Assembly (NCBI GenBank): GCA_900545335.1
Contig: UQYP01000001.1
Coordinates: 1 to 64,000, forward strand
Length of the DNA stretch: 64,000 bases
From: an uncultured Sutterella sp.
Lineage (GTDB): Bacteria > Pseudomonadota > Gammaproteobacteria > Burkholderiales > Burkholderiaceae_F
Reading direction: 5' to 3'
Made by a program: the position numbers and the translations under genes. Of this stretch, positions 50,063-59,134 are shown in pieces. Within the stretch, counting starts at the first letter, position 1; each line of letters starts with the position of its first letter. The notes under the pieces are model-generated. The model saw only the letters and a list, made by a program, of their open reading frames with translations. It ran no database searches and was not told the DNA's origin.

Positions 50063-51528
50063 TGCGTCTGGCCGCTGTTGATCTCGGCTCTAACAGCTTT
50101 CGTTTGGAAATCGGAAGCGTTGAGGGCAATGAGATTATTTGTGAACATTACTGCAAAGAAGGGGTGCGTTTAGCTGCAGGACTTGATGAGTCAGGCAATC
50201 TGACGGAACATGCTCAACTGAAAGCTCTCGACACACTTTCCCGATTTCACGAACAAATCAAAGATTTCCCTCAAAATTGTGTAAGGGCAGTGGGGACGCA
50301 GACCATTCGAATTGCCCGAAATAACACAGAATTTATTAACCGGGCTCAAAAAGTTTTAGGTTTTCCTATCGAAATTCTCCCCGGACAGGAAGAAGCCCGT
50401 CTGGTTTTTGAGGGCTGCTCTCATCGCCTGCCGCCCTCGAGCAAAAAAAGGCTGATTATCGACATAGGCGGAGGCTCAACAGAGCTTGTAACCGGCGTTG
50501 CTCACCACGCCGACCGCTGTGAATCTTTCCATGTAGGCTGTGTGAATTTGTCTCTGCAGTACTTTCCTGACGGCAGAATAACCAGACAGGGCTACGAAGC
50601 GGCAAAGCTAGCCGCCATGGCAGAGTTTCAGGAAGGTCGGGAGCGCTTTAACTCAACTCTTTGGGATGAAGCTTTCGGATCCTCCGGCTCAATGGAAGCC
50701 ATTTGCGCTCTGGCCAAATCATTTGGATTACAAAATAACGGACTGACTCTGCAAGCGCTTCGGACAATAAGTGACTGCATGATTGACAAGGGTCATATCG
50801 ATAATCTGAACTTCCCCGATATGCACCATTCCCGCAAAGAAGTGATCGCCGGCGGTTTGGCGGTACTTCATGCCGCCTGCGATGCGCTCAATATCCAACA
50901 AATCCGCTTCTCTGAAGGCGCATTGCGAGTCGGCCTACTTTACGAGCAATGGGCACGACTCAACGGAAGAGATCTTCGAGAAAACAGTGCCCGGGAGCTT
51001 TTGCGCTACAGCTCCGTTTCAGAAGCTCAAGCTATCCGTGTCAGTCAAATTGCACTGCGTTTGCTTGACAAGCTTTTACCACAAGCCCCTGAGATCATTA
51101 AAAAACGCCTTCACTGGGCTGCGTTACTGCATGAGACAGGCAATCTCATCAGCCATAACCGTTTCCATCGACTGGGAGCCTATCTGATAGAGCACTTTGA
51201 TTTACAGGGTTTTTCCATTAATGATCGTCATTGGGTCTCTCAACTGGTTCTGGGTCACAGAGGCAGGCTCTACAAAATTCAGAATGAACTGAAAGATCCC
51301 CTATGGGCAAAATCGCTGCTTGCCCTGCGTTTGGCGAGCATCATTGCGCATAAACGAGAAGACATTGAGCTGCCCGATTTTCAGCTCACACAGCCCGAAT
51401 CACAGTACTGGCGATTATCATTTAATCATTCCGGCTGGTTGGATAAACATCCGTTAACACATTTTCTCTTACAAAGAGAAGTTAGTGCTTGGAAAGCCGT
51501 ACAATATCAGTTTGACTTTGAGAAATAA
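50056..51528 (+). CDS. ppx: exopolyphosphatase/guanosine pentaphosphatase family (Ppx)
   Basis: A 490-residue Ppx/GppA: AAVDLGSNSFRLEIG (5-19), PGQEEARLVFEGCSH, LIIDIGGGSTELVTG, and a C-terminal HD-like helical domain (RLHWAALLHETGNLISHNRFHR). It degrades polyphosphate or pppGpp. Its position in an operon with cell-division and heat-shock genes is common in betaproteobacteria. Confidence 0.88.
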   Translation: MVMRLAAVDLGSNSFRLEIGSVEGNEIICEHYCKEGVRLAAGLDESGNLTEHAQLKALDTLSRFHEQIKDFPQNCVRAVGTQTIRIARNNTEFINRAQKVLGFPIEILPGQEEARLVFEGCSHRLPPSSKKRLIIDIGGGSTELVTGVAHHADRCESFHVGCVNLSLQYFPDGRITRQGYEAAKLAAMAEFQEGRERFNSTLWDEAFGSSGSMEAICALAKSFGLQNNGLTLQALRTISDCMIDKGHIDNLNFPDMHHSRKEVIAGGLAVLHAACDALNIQQIRFSEGALRVGLLYEQWARLNGRDLRENSARELLRYSSVSEAQAIRVSQIALRLLDKLLPQAPEIIKKRLHWAALLHETGNLISHNRFHRLGAYLIEHFDLQGFSINDRHWVSQLVLGHRGRLYKIQNELKDPLWAKSLLALRLASIIAHKREDIELPDFQLTQPESQYWRLSFNHSGWLDKHPLTHFLLQREVSAWKAVQYQFDFEK

Positions 51529-51536
51529 TATCGTCG

Positions 51537-52226
51537 ATGTTTGAGGTTGAAACTCCTGCTCAAGAAGAGCCCTTGGTTCAGCTGTCACACGTTTTTGTGG
51601 AGTTTGACAGACTGCAGGTGCTCCGTGATGTATCGGTTGACATATACCGAGGGGAGTTTGTTGTCCTGCACGGTGATACCGGGTGCGGGAAATCGACGGT
51701 TTTGCGTCTCATTGCGGGCTTATTGAATCCATCCAGGGGAGCGGTGCGCGTTGCCGGAGAGGATGTGCAGGACTTCTCGACTCTGCAGCGCCGATGGCTC
51801 AGAAGAGCGATCGGTTTAATGCTGCCTAACTCTCCATTGCTGGAAGACCGCACTATTCTTGAAAATGTGATGTTGCCCGCTCTGGCAGCCGAAGCCACGA
51901 CAGAGCAAGCCAGACAACAGGCCCTGGCAGCGCTGTCGCGCTGCCACATGTCTGACTGGGCCTACAACTATCCAATTGATCTGTCCTCGGGCCAACGCCA
52001 ACAAGTCAGTCTTGCTCGCGCTGTCGTCAATCAACCGGTTCTTATTTTGGCTGACGAACCGGCAGCGCATCTTGACGCCAATAATGCCCAAACAGTCATT
52101 AATCTGCTCGGAGAGTTTGCCAGCGCCGGAGTCACTGTCATCGTAGCCTCGCATTTGTTATTGGCTCCGCGTGACATCGCATATCGCGAGGTCAAGTTCG
52201 CCTCTCAACATGGAGCCACGCTATGA
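51537..52226 (+). CDS. ftsE: cell division ATPase FtsE
   Basis: A 229-residue ATPase: Walker A GDTGCGKST, Walker B VLILADEPAAH, H-loop VASHLLL. The signature is LSSGQRQQ where most FtsE have LSGGEQQR, a notable deviation. It has a short N-terminal extension before the ABC fold. FtsEX controls amidase activation via EnvC at the septum; an EnvC-like gene is present at 59131. The stop overlaps ftsX by 4 bases. Confidence 0.88.
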   Translation: MFEVETPAQEEPLVQLSHVFVEFDRLQVLRDVSVDIYRGEFVVLHGDTGCGKSTVLRLIAGLLNPSRGAVRVAGEDVQDFSTLQRRWLRRAIGLMLPNSPLLEDRTILENVMLPALAAEATTEQARQQALAALSRCHMSDWAYNYPIDLSSGQRQQVSLARAVVNQPVLILADEPAAHLDANNAQTVINLLGEFASAGVTVIVASHLLLAPRDIAYREVKFASQHGATL

Positions 52227-53134
52227 GTTTTACTTCCTCCCGTGCTTGGGCTCTGCAGCAGGTTTTTCGCGGAATTCGCAACGCAAAGGGACTATTTTTC
52301 CTGGCACTGATGCTGGCTAGTCTTTCGCTGACCATCCCTGTCTTTGTTGCAAGCGTGCTTTACAGTCTTTCTGAACCGATTCGTGCCATTCCGGTTGCTC
52401 CGGAAATTACGGTTTTTACTTATCAAAACCTAAACAAGGCACAAATGGACAATTTGAGAGAAAGAATCGGCCGTCATGAGCACGTGATGAAAATTACGAC
52501 AATCCCTAAGGATGAAGCCTTTAAATCTCTCAATGAAAATTTAGGCATCAAGCAAACCAATCAGGACAAGGCCTCGAATCCTTTGCCCGATCTACTGATT
52601 GTCACACTCGATGCCAAGATGCCCGCTGCCGATATTGAGAAAACGGCTAAAAATATTGAAAAGCTCAAAGGGGTGAGTCTGGTGGCCTATGACAGCACGT
52701 GGCTTACCAAGCTCGATGCCATCTCTCACGCTATCAGCAAGTTAGGGTGGATTTTTGTCATCATCACCCTATCCTTAATTATTTGTGTTATTGCTGCCAG
52801 CGTGCGCTTAGCTGCCGATACTCAAAAAACCGAACTCAATATGCTCTACCTTTTTGGAGCCACTCCCTCCTTTTCCATCAGACCTTATGCATGGAGAGGG
52901 TTCCTCACCATGGGGCTGGCGGCGATTATTGCAATCGGGCTTTCCTCCTTTGCAACCGGTTACTTAAATGAAGCCTTATTGGCTGTCGGGGAACAATACG
53001 GCACCACGATTACGATTTCGCCGCTTCCGATGGAATTTAATCTGGGTTTTGTAGCCTTTTGTGCACTGCTGGGCAGTCTCATAGCGAGTATTATTACTCA
53101 GCGTGCGATCGCAAAAATTGAACGATTCAATTAA
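52223..53134 (+). CDS. ftsX: cell division protein FtsX
   Basis: A 303-residue four-helix permease-like protein: first helix about 21-45, periplasmic ECD with two lobes (residues about 60-165), three C-terminal helices (including SLIICVIAASVRLAADTQKTELNMLYLFGA). It transmits FtsE ATP hydrolysis to periplasmic EnvC-type activators. Translational overlap with ftsE. Confidence 0.9.
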   Translation: MSFTSSRAWALQQVFRGIRNAKGLFFLALMLASLSLTIPVFVASVLYSLSEPIRAIPVAPEITVFTYQNLNKAQMDNLRERIGRHEHVMKITTIPKDEAFKSLNENLGIKQTNQDKASNPLPDLLIVTLDAKMPAADIEKTAKNIEKLKGVSLVAYDSTWLTKLDAISHAISKLGWIFVIITLSLIICVIAASVRLAADTQKTELNMLYLFGATPSFSIRPYAWRGFLTMGLAAIIAIGLSSFATGYLNEALLAVGEQYGTTITISPLPMEFNLGFVAFCALLGSLIASIITQRAIAKIERFN

Positions 53135-53164
53135 AATCGCCTCCCTTTCCCCTAAGGCTCTTTG

Positions 53165-54103
53165 ATGAATAACCCTTCTTCTAAAACTGTCGGCACCTCC
53201 AATGCTCTTGTTCCCTACCAGAGCAAAGTGCCGAGCGTTATCCCCAGTTTGGGCAATCTGGATGCTTATATTCAAGCAGCCAACCGATTTCCCATACTGT
53301 CTTACGAAGAAGAGCAAAAGCTCGTTGAGCGGTTGCACAAAAACAATGACATGGCCGCCGGCCGTGCTCTTGTCATGGCACATTTAAGGTTAGTCATCGC
53401 AATTGCCCGGTCGTATTTAGGCTACGGCATCCCTCATGCCGATTTAATCCAGGAAGGCAATATCGGCCTGCTCAAAGCCATTAAGCACTACGAACCCAAC
53501 CACGGCGCACGTCTGATGACCTTTGCCGAATATTGGATTCGATCTGAAATCCAGGACTATATCGTCAAAAATTGGAGACAGGTTAAGTTAGCGACAACCA
53601 AGTCGCAGCGCAAACTTTTCTTTAATTTGCGTTCCATGCGCGGTGAAAATGCACTCACATACTCTCAAGCCAATCAAATTGCCCACGAGCTTGATGTCAA
53701 ACCGTCGGAAGTGCTGGAAATGGAACAACGGATGTACGGCAATGAAACACCGATTGACCTGCCTGCAGACTCCTCCGAGGGCGACGATGACAGCTCCAGT
53801 GCCCCCATCCAGTGGCTCGGCTCAACAGACAACGAACCGACGGTCATTCTCGAACAAAAAGATGAAGAGAGAATGCAGCAAGAAGGGATCCGTCAGGCTC
53901 TGGCGAGCCTGGACGAGCGCAGCCGACATGTCATCATGGCTCGCTGGCTCAATGTCGATGAAAACGGCAACAATGCCCCGAAGACACTGCAAGAGCTCGC
54001 GCAAGAATTGGGGGTTTCTGCCGAGCGAGTCCGACAAATTGAAAAAAATGCTTTACTCAAAATGAAAAAGGTGCTCACCGCGCCTGCTGATGAATATGTT
54101 TAG
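53165..54103 (+). CDS. rpoH: heat-shock sigma factor sigma-32
   Basis: A 312-residue group 3 sigma factor. The RpoH box QRKLFFNLRSMR is present, region 2 has LIQEGNIGLLKAIKHYEP and LMTFAEYWIRSEIQDYI, and region 4 has LGVSAERVRQIEKNALLKMKK. It directs RNA polymerase to heat-shock promoters. A 30-base gap follows ftsX; ATG at 53165 has AAGG upstream. A TTG three bases earlier is not needed. It overlaps trmL by 14 bases. Confidence 0.95.
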   Translation: MNNPSSKTVGTSNALVPYQSKVPSVIPSLGNLDAYIQAANRFPILSYEEEQKLVERLHKNNDMAAGRALVMAHLRLVIAIARSYLGYGIPHADLIQEGNIGLLKAIKHYEPNHGARLMTFAEYWIRSEIQDYIVKNWRQVKLATTKSQRKLFFNLRSMRGENALTYSQANQIAHELDVKPSEVLEMEQRMYGNETPIDLPADSSEGDDDSSSAPIQWLGSTDNEPTVILEQKDEERMQQEGIRQALASLDERSRHVIMARWLNVDENGNNAPKTLQELAQELGVSAERVRQIEKNALLKMKKVLTAPADEYV

Positions 54104-54566
54104 AATCGTTTTACTTGCTCCGGAAATTCCTCCCAATACTGGCAACATCATCCGACTGTCAGCCAACACCGGATGTGAACTGCATTTGGTGGAACCTTTG
54201 GGCTTTACCCTGGAAGATAAGCACATGATCAGGGCGGGCTTAGACTACCATGAATATGCAACTGTCAAAGTACACAAAAGTTTCCAAGCCTTTTTAGACG
54301 CTGAAAAACCTGACAGAAGCAGGATGTTTGCAATGACAACAAAGGGTTCTCACCCCTTTGCCGAATCGCATTTTTTACCCGGCGACTGGTTTGTATTCGG
54401 CAGTGAAGGACACGGTCTGCCCGATGAAATCCGAAACAGCTTCCCCGAAGAGCAGCGCATTCGCTTACCCATGCGCCCTCATAATCGCTCACTTAACCTA
54501 TCCAATACAGTAGCGATCACCGTTTACGAAGCTTGGCGGCAAAATCACTACGAAGGCGGAATCTAA
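54090..54566 (+). CDS. trmL: tRNA (cytidine34-2'-O)-methyltransferase
   Basis: A 158-residue SPOUT methyltransferase: APEIPPNTGNIIRL, FGSEGHGLP and RPHNRSLNLSNTVAITVYEA, the three SAM-knot motifs. TrmL methylates the wobble nucleotide of leucine tRNAs. It is the last gene of the operon with rpoH; a second ATG at 54096 is equally possible as the start. Confidence 0.9.
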   Translation: MNMFRIVLLAPEIPPNTGNIIRLSANTGCELHLVEPLGFTLEDKHMIRAGLDYHEYATVKVHKSFQAFLDAEKPDRSRMFAMTTKGSHPFAESHFLPGDWFVFGSEGHGLPDEIRNSFPEEQRIRLPMRPHNRSLNLSNTVAITVYEAWRQNHYEGGI

Positions 54567-55261
54567 CTGTTACTGCCTTTTTTCTGATTCAAACTTTCGA
54601 GCAAATAGCGATCCATATGGCGTTCGGCTGCAAAAACCGCAGCCTGAACGCGCGAACTGAAGTCAAAGCGCCGCATAATTCGCTGCAGGTGAGCCTTTAC
54701 AGTGCTTTCCGACATATTGAGTAAATTGGCCATTTCCCGATTGCTTGCTCCCTGAGCAAGACAGCCCAGAATCTGTCTTTCTCGCTCCGTGAGACTCTTG
54801 ACAGTCTCAGGACGCACTTCGGGCATCAGAGAAAGGTGCTTGGCCCGAATACCGTTTACGAATTTACTGGTCATCTCAGGAGACATGACACTTTCACCTG
54901 CCACAACCTGTCTGACACTATTGACCAGATACTCCGCGTCAATGTTCTTGACCAAATAGCCCCGAGCGCCCAAAACAAAGGCTTCTTTTAAGTCTTCCGC
55001 ATCTTCGCTCACAGTCAGCATCACAACCGGCAGCTCTCTGTTGGCTGCCAGCATTTGTGCCAAAGCTTCCGTTCCGCTCATCACCGGCATATCCAAATCC
55101 AACAGCACCAAGTCCGGTTTGAGCTGCTCAGCAAGCTTTACGCCCTCTAAGCCGTCCGAGGCTTCACCAATAATCTCAAAATCAGGCTGTCGACTTAAAA
55201 GCGCTTTTAAGCCGGAGCGAAATAAGGTGTGGTCATCAACTAACAAAATACGAATAGTCAT
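54563..55261 (-). CDS. NarL/FixJ-family response regulator
   Basis: A 232-residue regulator: receiver with the aspartate in LVLLDLDMP (about residue 56), conserved Thr in VVMLTVSEDA and Lys in GYLVKNI, and a LuxR-type HTH (LTERERQILGCLAQGASNREMANLL, MSESTVKAHLQRIMRRF). It is coupled to the histidine kinase gene (TGATG overlap). Target genes are unknown; no nar or nir genes are in this window. Its end overlaps trmL by 4 bases from the other strand. Confidence 0.9.
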   Translation of the reverse strand: MTIRILLVDDHTLFRSGLKALLSRQPDFEIIGEASDGLEGVKLAEQLKPDLVLLDLDMPVMSGTEALAQMLAANRELPVVMLTVSEDAEDLKEAFVLGARGYLVKNIDAEYLVNSVRQVVAGESVMSPEMTSKFVNGIRAKHLSLMPEVRPETVKSLTERERQILGCLAQGASNREMANLLNMSESTVKAHLQRIMRRFDFSSRVQAAVFAAERHMDRYLLESLNQKKGSNS

Positions 55262-57165
55262 CAGCGTCCCTCTTTGGGCAAAATTAATCGAACCGTCGTT
55301 CCCTGATCCATTTCGGATTCGATTTCTATATGGGCTTTAACTTTTTGTGCACGTTCTCGCATAATAGACAATCCAACGTGGCTTTGCTTTCTTTCTTCCA
55401 ATACTTTCGGATCAATTCCGATCCCATCATCCATAACCGTCATTTCAAATTGATCAGTATTGCGGATATTGACCATCACAGTTTGTGCTTTTGCATGTTT
55501 TCTGACGTTGGATAAGGCTTCCTGCAGAATAAAAATCACCTGCAGTTTTTGAGCTGAAGTGAGCTCTTTACCTTCATTCTTTATGCTCAGATGTGTTTTT
55601 ACATGCGTCTGACGCTCAAAACGAAGCAAAACACTTTGTACCAACTCTTCCAATTCTTCTTTGTAAACTCGGGTTCTGAAATTCAGCAGCAGTTCACGGA
55701 CATCATCGTAACACTCCTGAACCCCGGCTTTTATCTGTTTGAGGCCGTCGTCAATTTGCTCCTGGTTCTTATCTTTGAGGGCTCCGTCGAGCATTTGCAC
55801 CTGCAAATTAACAAACGAGAGCGTCTGAGCGATTGAATCATGTAAGTTCTGAGCCAAAATATTGCGCTCCTGAGCCACCGCCATCTGCTGATCAAGCGCT
55901 GCCAGACGCATGTTTTCAATGGCTGCCCCCAAGTGACGCCCGAGGTTTTCGAGCAGCATATCCAAAGCCCGATTTTCCCGAACATTATCCCTATAAAAAA
56001 GGACAAAAACCCCGATATTCTTCTGACGATATCGAATGTGGTAAATCACTTTCTGAGTGAAGAAATTCGCTTCAATCTCTGTCTTTGCGTCAGAGCGGGA
56101 AACGCCTGTTCTGATCGGGTAAGGGCTCGTGAAAATCTTCTGACAGAAGTCCTCTGATATCTTTTCACAGCCTTTTGAAAAATCTTCACTTAAGCCCTTT
56201 TGTAAAATATTTTCAAATCTGCTTCTGTGCTCATTCCAAAAACAGACCTGCAAAGCAGGAGCTTGCGCCAGAGTCAATACACGGGCGGTAAAAGACTCCA
56301 ACATTTCCTCCAAGGAGTGCTGCTCACCAAGAAAAGAAGTCAGCCCGTAAAGTGCTGTTAAGTGAGCATTTTTCTCAGCCAAAGAGGCTGTTTTTTCTTC
56401 AACCATATTTTCCAGGTTGGTATAAACATCATCCAAGTGGCTTGCCAACTCATTAAATCCGGCCGAGATTTCAGAAAATTCCAAGGTTCCCTCAGCATGC
56501 ACGCGAGTCTTCCAGTCACTGGCCTTCAAACGCTCGATCCCGGCCTGCAGCTGGTTTAAAGGTCGCAAAACTGAGGCAAACAAGAACCACATCACAACAA
56601 TGACACTCAGAATGGACAGCCCGCCCAAAGCCACCTGTGTGAACCGAAGTACAACGATATTGCGGTTGACTTCAGCATCCATCAGGTTTTGCCATTCATC
56701 GAGTTCACTATTGAGAAGATCCAAACCTTTTAGAATTTCCTGCCTGGCTTGGCGATTGAGCTGATGGGTCTCGTTCCATCGCAGCAAAGACGGTTTGACA
56801 CTCTGGCGCCAAGTCTCGTCAATATGCCCCATGATTTTGTCAATACGCTCATCCCGAGCCATTACCCGATAGGTTGACTCATCGTCTAAGATCGCCAGAT
56901 TCAACGTCTGATCCACGCGCCAAACAACACCCTGAATGTCAATCGCCAAACCTTTCGCTTGATCGGTCGTCAGATCGTAGCCCACCTGATAGAGTTCAGC
57001 ACGAATATCTGCTGCCCGTCTGGTCACTTCCGTTGAGATTTCCATCTGTTTGGATAAAAAGAGTGTGTAGACAACGGAGGCAATCAGAACGACTACCCAA
57101 AGCAGGGCCAATCGGAGAAGACGGCTTGATAATTGAGGAGCTTGTGGAATCGTGTTCATTGTCAT
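55261..57165 (-). CDS. NarX/NarQ-like sensor histidine kinase
   Basis: A 634-residue kinase: N-terminal helix (about 16-37), a periplasmic segment of about 140 residues, a second helix, HAMP linker, GAF-like region, HisKA_3 (LAQNLHDSIAQTLSF with the phosphorylated histidine) and an HATPase (DDGIGID, SHVGLSIMRERA). The topology is that of NarX/NarQ nitrate sensors, but the nitrate-binding P-box is degenerate here (RAELYQVGYDL), so the signal is uncertain. The start is unclear: ATG 57165 or 57159 lack ribosome sites, and the GTG at 57186 lies in the secB terminator. Confidence 0.82.
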   Translation of the reverse strand: MTMNTIPQAPQLSSRLLRLALLWVVVLIASVVYTLFLSKQMEISTEVTRRAADIRAELYQVGYDLTTDQAKGLAIDIQGVVWRVDQTLNLAILDDESTYRVMARDERIDKIMGHIDETWRQSVKPSLLRWNETHQLNRQARQEILKGLDLLNSELDEWQNLMDAEVNRNIVVLRFTQVALGGLSILSVIVVMWFLFASVLRPLNQLQAGIERLKASDWKTRVHAEGTLEFSEISAGFNELASHLDDVYTNLENMVEEKTASLAEKNAHLTALYGLTSFLGEQHSLEEMLESFTARVLTLAQAPALQVCFWNEHRSRFENILQKGLSEDFSKGCEKISEDFCQKIFTSPYPIRTGVSRSDAKTEIEANFFTQKVIYHIRYRQKNIGVFVLFYRDNVRENRALDMLLENLGRHLGAAIENMRLAALDQQMAVAQERNILAQNLHDSIAQTLSFVNLQVQMLDGALKDKNQEQIDDGLKQIKAGVQECYDDVRELLLNFRTRVYKEELEELVQSVLLRFERQTHVKTHLSIKNEGKELTSAQKLQVIFILQEALSNVRKHAKAQTVMVNIRNTDQFEMTVMDDGIGIDPKVLEERKQSHVGLSIMRERAQKVKAHIEIESEMDQGTTVRLILPKEGR

Positions 57166-57170
57166 GTACG

Positions 57171-57217
57171 AAAAAAGGGAAGTCACCGGGCTAAAAACAC
57201 CCCAGCGGCCTCCCTTT
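57171..57217 (-). terminator. terminator after secB
   Basis: On the minus strand AAAGGGA (57217-57211) pairs with TCCCTTT (57180-57174), with a GC-rich inner stem partly of wobble pairs and a T-run ending at 57171. It lies just before the histidine kinase start. Confidence 0.65.
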
Positions 57218-57242
57218 CAATTAAAGCTTATGGCTTTAGCCG

Positions 57243-57755
57243 TTAGTTTTGCTCTTGAGCCTTTGCCTGGTCTGCTGCCGCTGCCTGTTGAGCAAGGCGC
57301 TGTTGATAGAGCATTTCAAAATTCATTTCAGGCAGATTAACCGGAGCCATTGTGGTACGGGTAATGAGGTCTGCAACATTGGCTCTTAAGTACGGATAAA
57401 CAATTGTCGGGCAGATGACATTGCCGATGTGGGCCATTTGTTCGTCATTGAAGCCGCGAATTTGGAAAATACCGGCCTGTTTTACTTCAGCCAACAACAA
57501 AACATTTTGATCAGCCTTAATCGTGACGGTTGCTCTTACAGTCACTTCACGATGAGCATCATCGAGCTTTTTGATGCTGACTTCGAATTGCATGTCAACG
57601 GTCGGTTGCTGTTGCAAAGGAGTTACAAACAACTCGGGAGCGTGAGGCATCTCCAAAGAGGCATCTTTCATGTAGCAGCGCTCGAGCTGAAAAGCGTTAG
57701 CAGGAGCCTCTGTCTGTTGCTCCGGTTGAGCAGCCGTATTGGTTTCGTCAGCCAT
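57243..57755 (-). CDS. secB: protein-export chaperone SecB
   Basis: A 170-residue SecB: FQLERCYMKDASLEMPHAPELF near the N-terminus, QQQPTVDMQFEVSI, AGIFQIRGF and CPTIVYPYLRANVADLI. It keeps preproteins unfolded for SecA. The N-terminal Gln/Thr/Glu-rich and C-terminal Ala/Gln-rich tails are extra to the core. In many relatives grxC follows, but it is absent here; a rhodanese precedes it. Confidence 0.95.
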   Translation of the reverse strand: MADETNTAAQPEQQTEAPANAFQLERCYMKDASLEMPHAPELFVTPLQQQPTVDMQFEVSIKKLDDAHREVTVRATVTIKADQNVLLLAEVKQAGIFQIRGFNDEQMAHIGNVICPTIVYPYLRANVADLITRTTMAPVNLPEMNFEMLYQQRLAQQAAAADQAKAQEQN

Positions 57756-57799
57756 TTTTATATCCTTTAAAAAACTATTAAATTAATCTACTTTGTTAA

Positions 57800-58204
57800 T
57801 TAACGAGTAAAGGGCAGCTTGGCGTCAACCCAGCCCTTGATTCCGCCCTCAAGAACAAAGACATCCTTGTAGCCCTGTGCACGCAACACTTTTGCGGCTT
57901 TCAGGCTCGATGTTGTCACTGTATCGACAACGATAACGGGACGATCTTTAGGCACTTCATTGACTCGGCCTTCAAAACCGTCAATAGGAATACTCTTGGA
58001 ACCGGCAATAGCGCCTCGTTTGAAATCCTTCGTGGCGCGCACATCCAAAATAAAGGCATTTTTCTTATTGATGTAATCAATAGCCTCTTCGTTACTCAGG
58101 CTGGGACCCATACTGCGCTTACGAATATAAGGCTCCAACAGAAAACCGCCGGAAATCAACACAACGGCGACTAAAACGATGTTGTCAATTAAAAAATCAA
58201 GCAC
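57800..58204 (-). CDS. membrane-anchored rhodanese-like protein without cysteine
   Basis: A 134-residue protein with one N-terminal helix (about 5-23) and a rhodanese fold (FILDVRATKDFKRGAIAGSKSIPIDGF; VFVLEGGIKGW). The active-site loop reads VVDTVTTSS where catalytic rhodaneses have Cys; indeed the protein contains no cysteine at all, so sulfur transfer is unlikely. It probably serves as a binding or regulatory module. Transcribed ahead of secB. Confidence 0.82.
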   Translation of the reverse strand: MLDFLIDNIVLVAVVLISGGFLLEPYIRKRSMGPSLSNEEAIDYINKKNAFILDVRATKDFKRGAIAGSKSIPIDGFEGRVNEVPKDRPVIVVDTVTTSSLKAAKVLRAQGYKDVFVLEGGIKGWVDAKLPFTR

Positions 58205-58384
58205 AATCTTCTCACTTCTGATTGATCAAAGAAAAAGCGGTCGGTCAAAATCTGCCAATCGCATCTTGATTTGGGATAGTACAACAAATTACAACTTTTT
58301 GTATGATCGCAAACCTCTGAATTCGCCAATTCTTTTAAAATTGAGAAGTTGTCCTCCTTTTTATTTTTTATAGAGAACTGTTCT

Positions 58385-59134
58385 ATGTTTAAACTCGTTT
58401 TGATGCGACACGGCGAAAGCCAATGGAATCTCGAAAACCGTTTCACGGGCTGGACGGATGTTGATCTGACAGAAAAAGGCCGTAAAGAAGCCCGCAAGGC
58501 CGGCGAGCTCTTGAAAGCCGAGGGCTACGACTTTGACGTCGCATATACCAGCGTCTTGCGTCGCGCCATTCGCACTCTTTGGATCGCACTGGACGCCATG
58601 GATCGCATGTATCTGCCGATCAAAAACTCCTGGCGTTTAAACGAGCGTCATTACGGTGCTCTGCAGGGTCTTAACAAAGCTGAAACCGCTGCCAAATATG
58701 GCGATGAACAAGTTCTGATCTGGCGTCGTGCTTACGCAATTGCTCCCAATCCCTTGTCTCCTGATGACGAACGTTGGGCCGGCAAGGATCCCCGCTATGC
58801 CGACTTAAAGCCCGAAGAAATTCCGGCTACAGAATGCCTGAAGGATACGGTGGCTCGCGTCGTTCCCTATTGGAAAGAAGAGATTGAACCGATGGTTCGC
58901 TCCGGCAAACGCGTACTTATTGCAGCTCACGGCAATTCTTTAAGAGCTCTTATCAAGTACATTGACAATATCAGCGACGAAGACATTGTTCACCTCAACA
59001 TTCCGACTGCACGTCCGATTGTCTACGAGTTCGACGATGATATGAAGCCGATTCGCCACTACTACCTCGGCAATCAGGCTGAAATTGAAGCCGCAATGGC
59101 TGCTGTTGCTGCTCAAGGTAAAGCCAAAAAGTGA
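58385..59134 (+). CDS. gpmA: 2,3-bisphosphoglycerate-dependent phosphoglycerate mutase
   Basis: A 249-residue dPGM: LMRHGESQWNLENRFTGW (catalytic histidine in RHG), YTSVLRRAIRTLW, NERHYGALQGLNKAETA and AAHGNSLRALIKY. It interconverts 3- and 2-phosphoglycerate in glycolysis. ATG at 58385 is preceded by AGAGA. The stop overlaps the next start (GTGA). Confidence 0.95.
   Translation: MFKLVLMRHGESQWNLENRFTGWTDVDLTEKGRKEARKAGELLKAEGYDFDVAYTSVLRRAIRTLWIALDAMDRMYLPIKNSWRLNERHYGALQGLNKAETAAKYGDEQVLIWRRAYAIAPNPLSPDDERWAGKDPRYADLKPEEIPATECLKDTVARVVPYWKEEIEPMVRSGKRVLIAAHGNSLRALIKYIDNISDEDIVHLNIPTARPIVYEFDDDMKPIRHYYLGNQAEIEAAMAAVAAQGKAKK

Noticed and set aside
57165..57186. GTG at 57186 as the kinase start
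   Set aside because: It lies inside the secB terminator stem and adds seven unconserved residues; it is not favoured, though the true start is unsettled.
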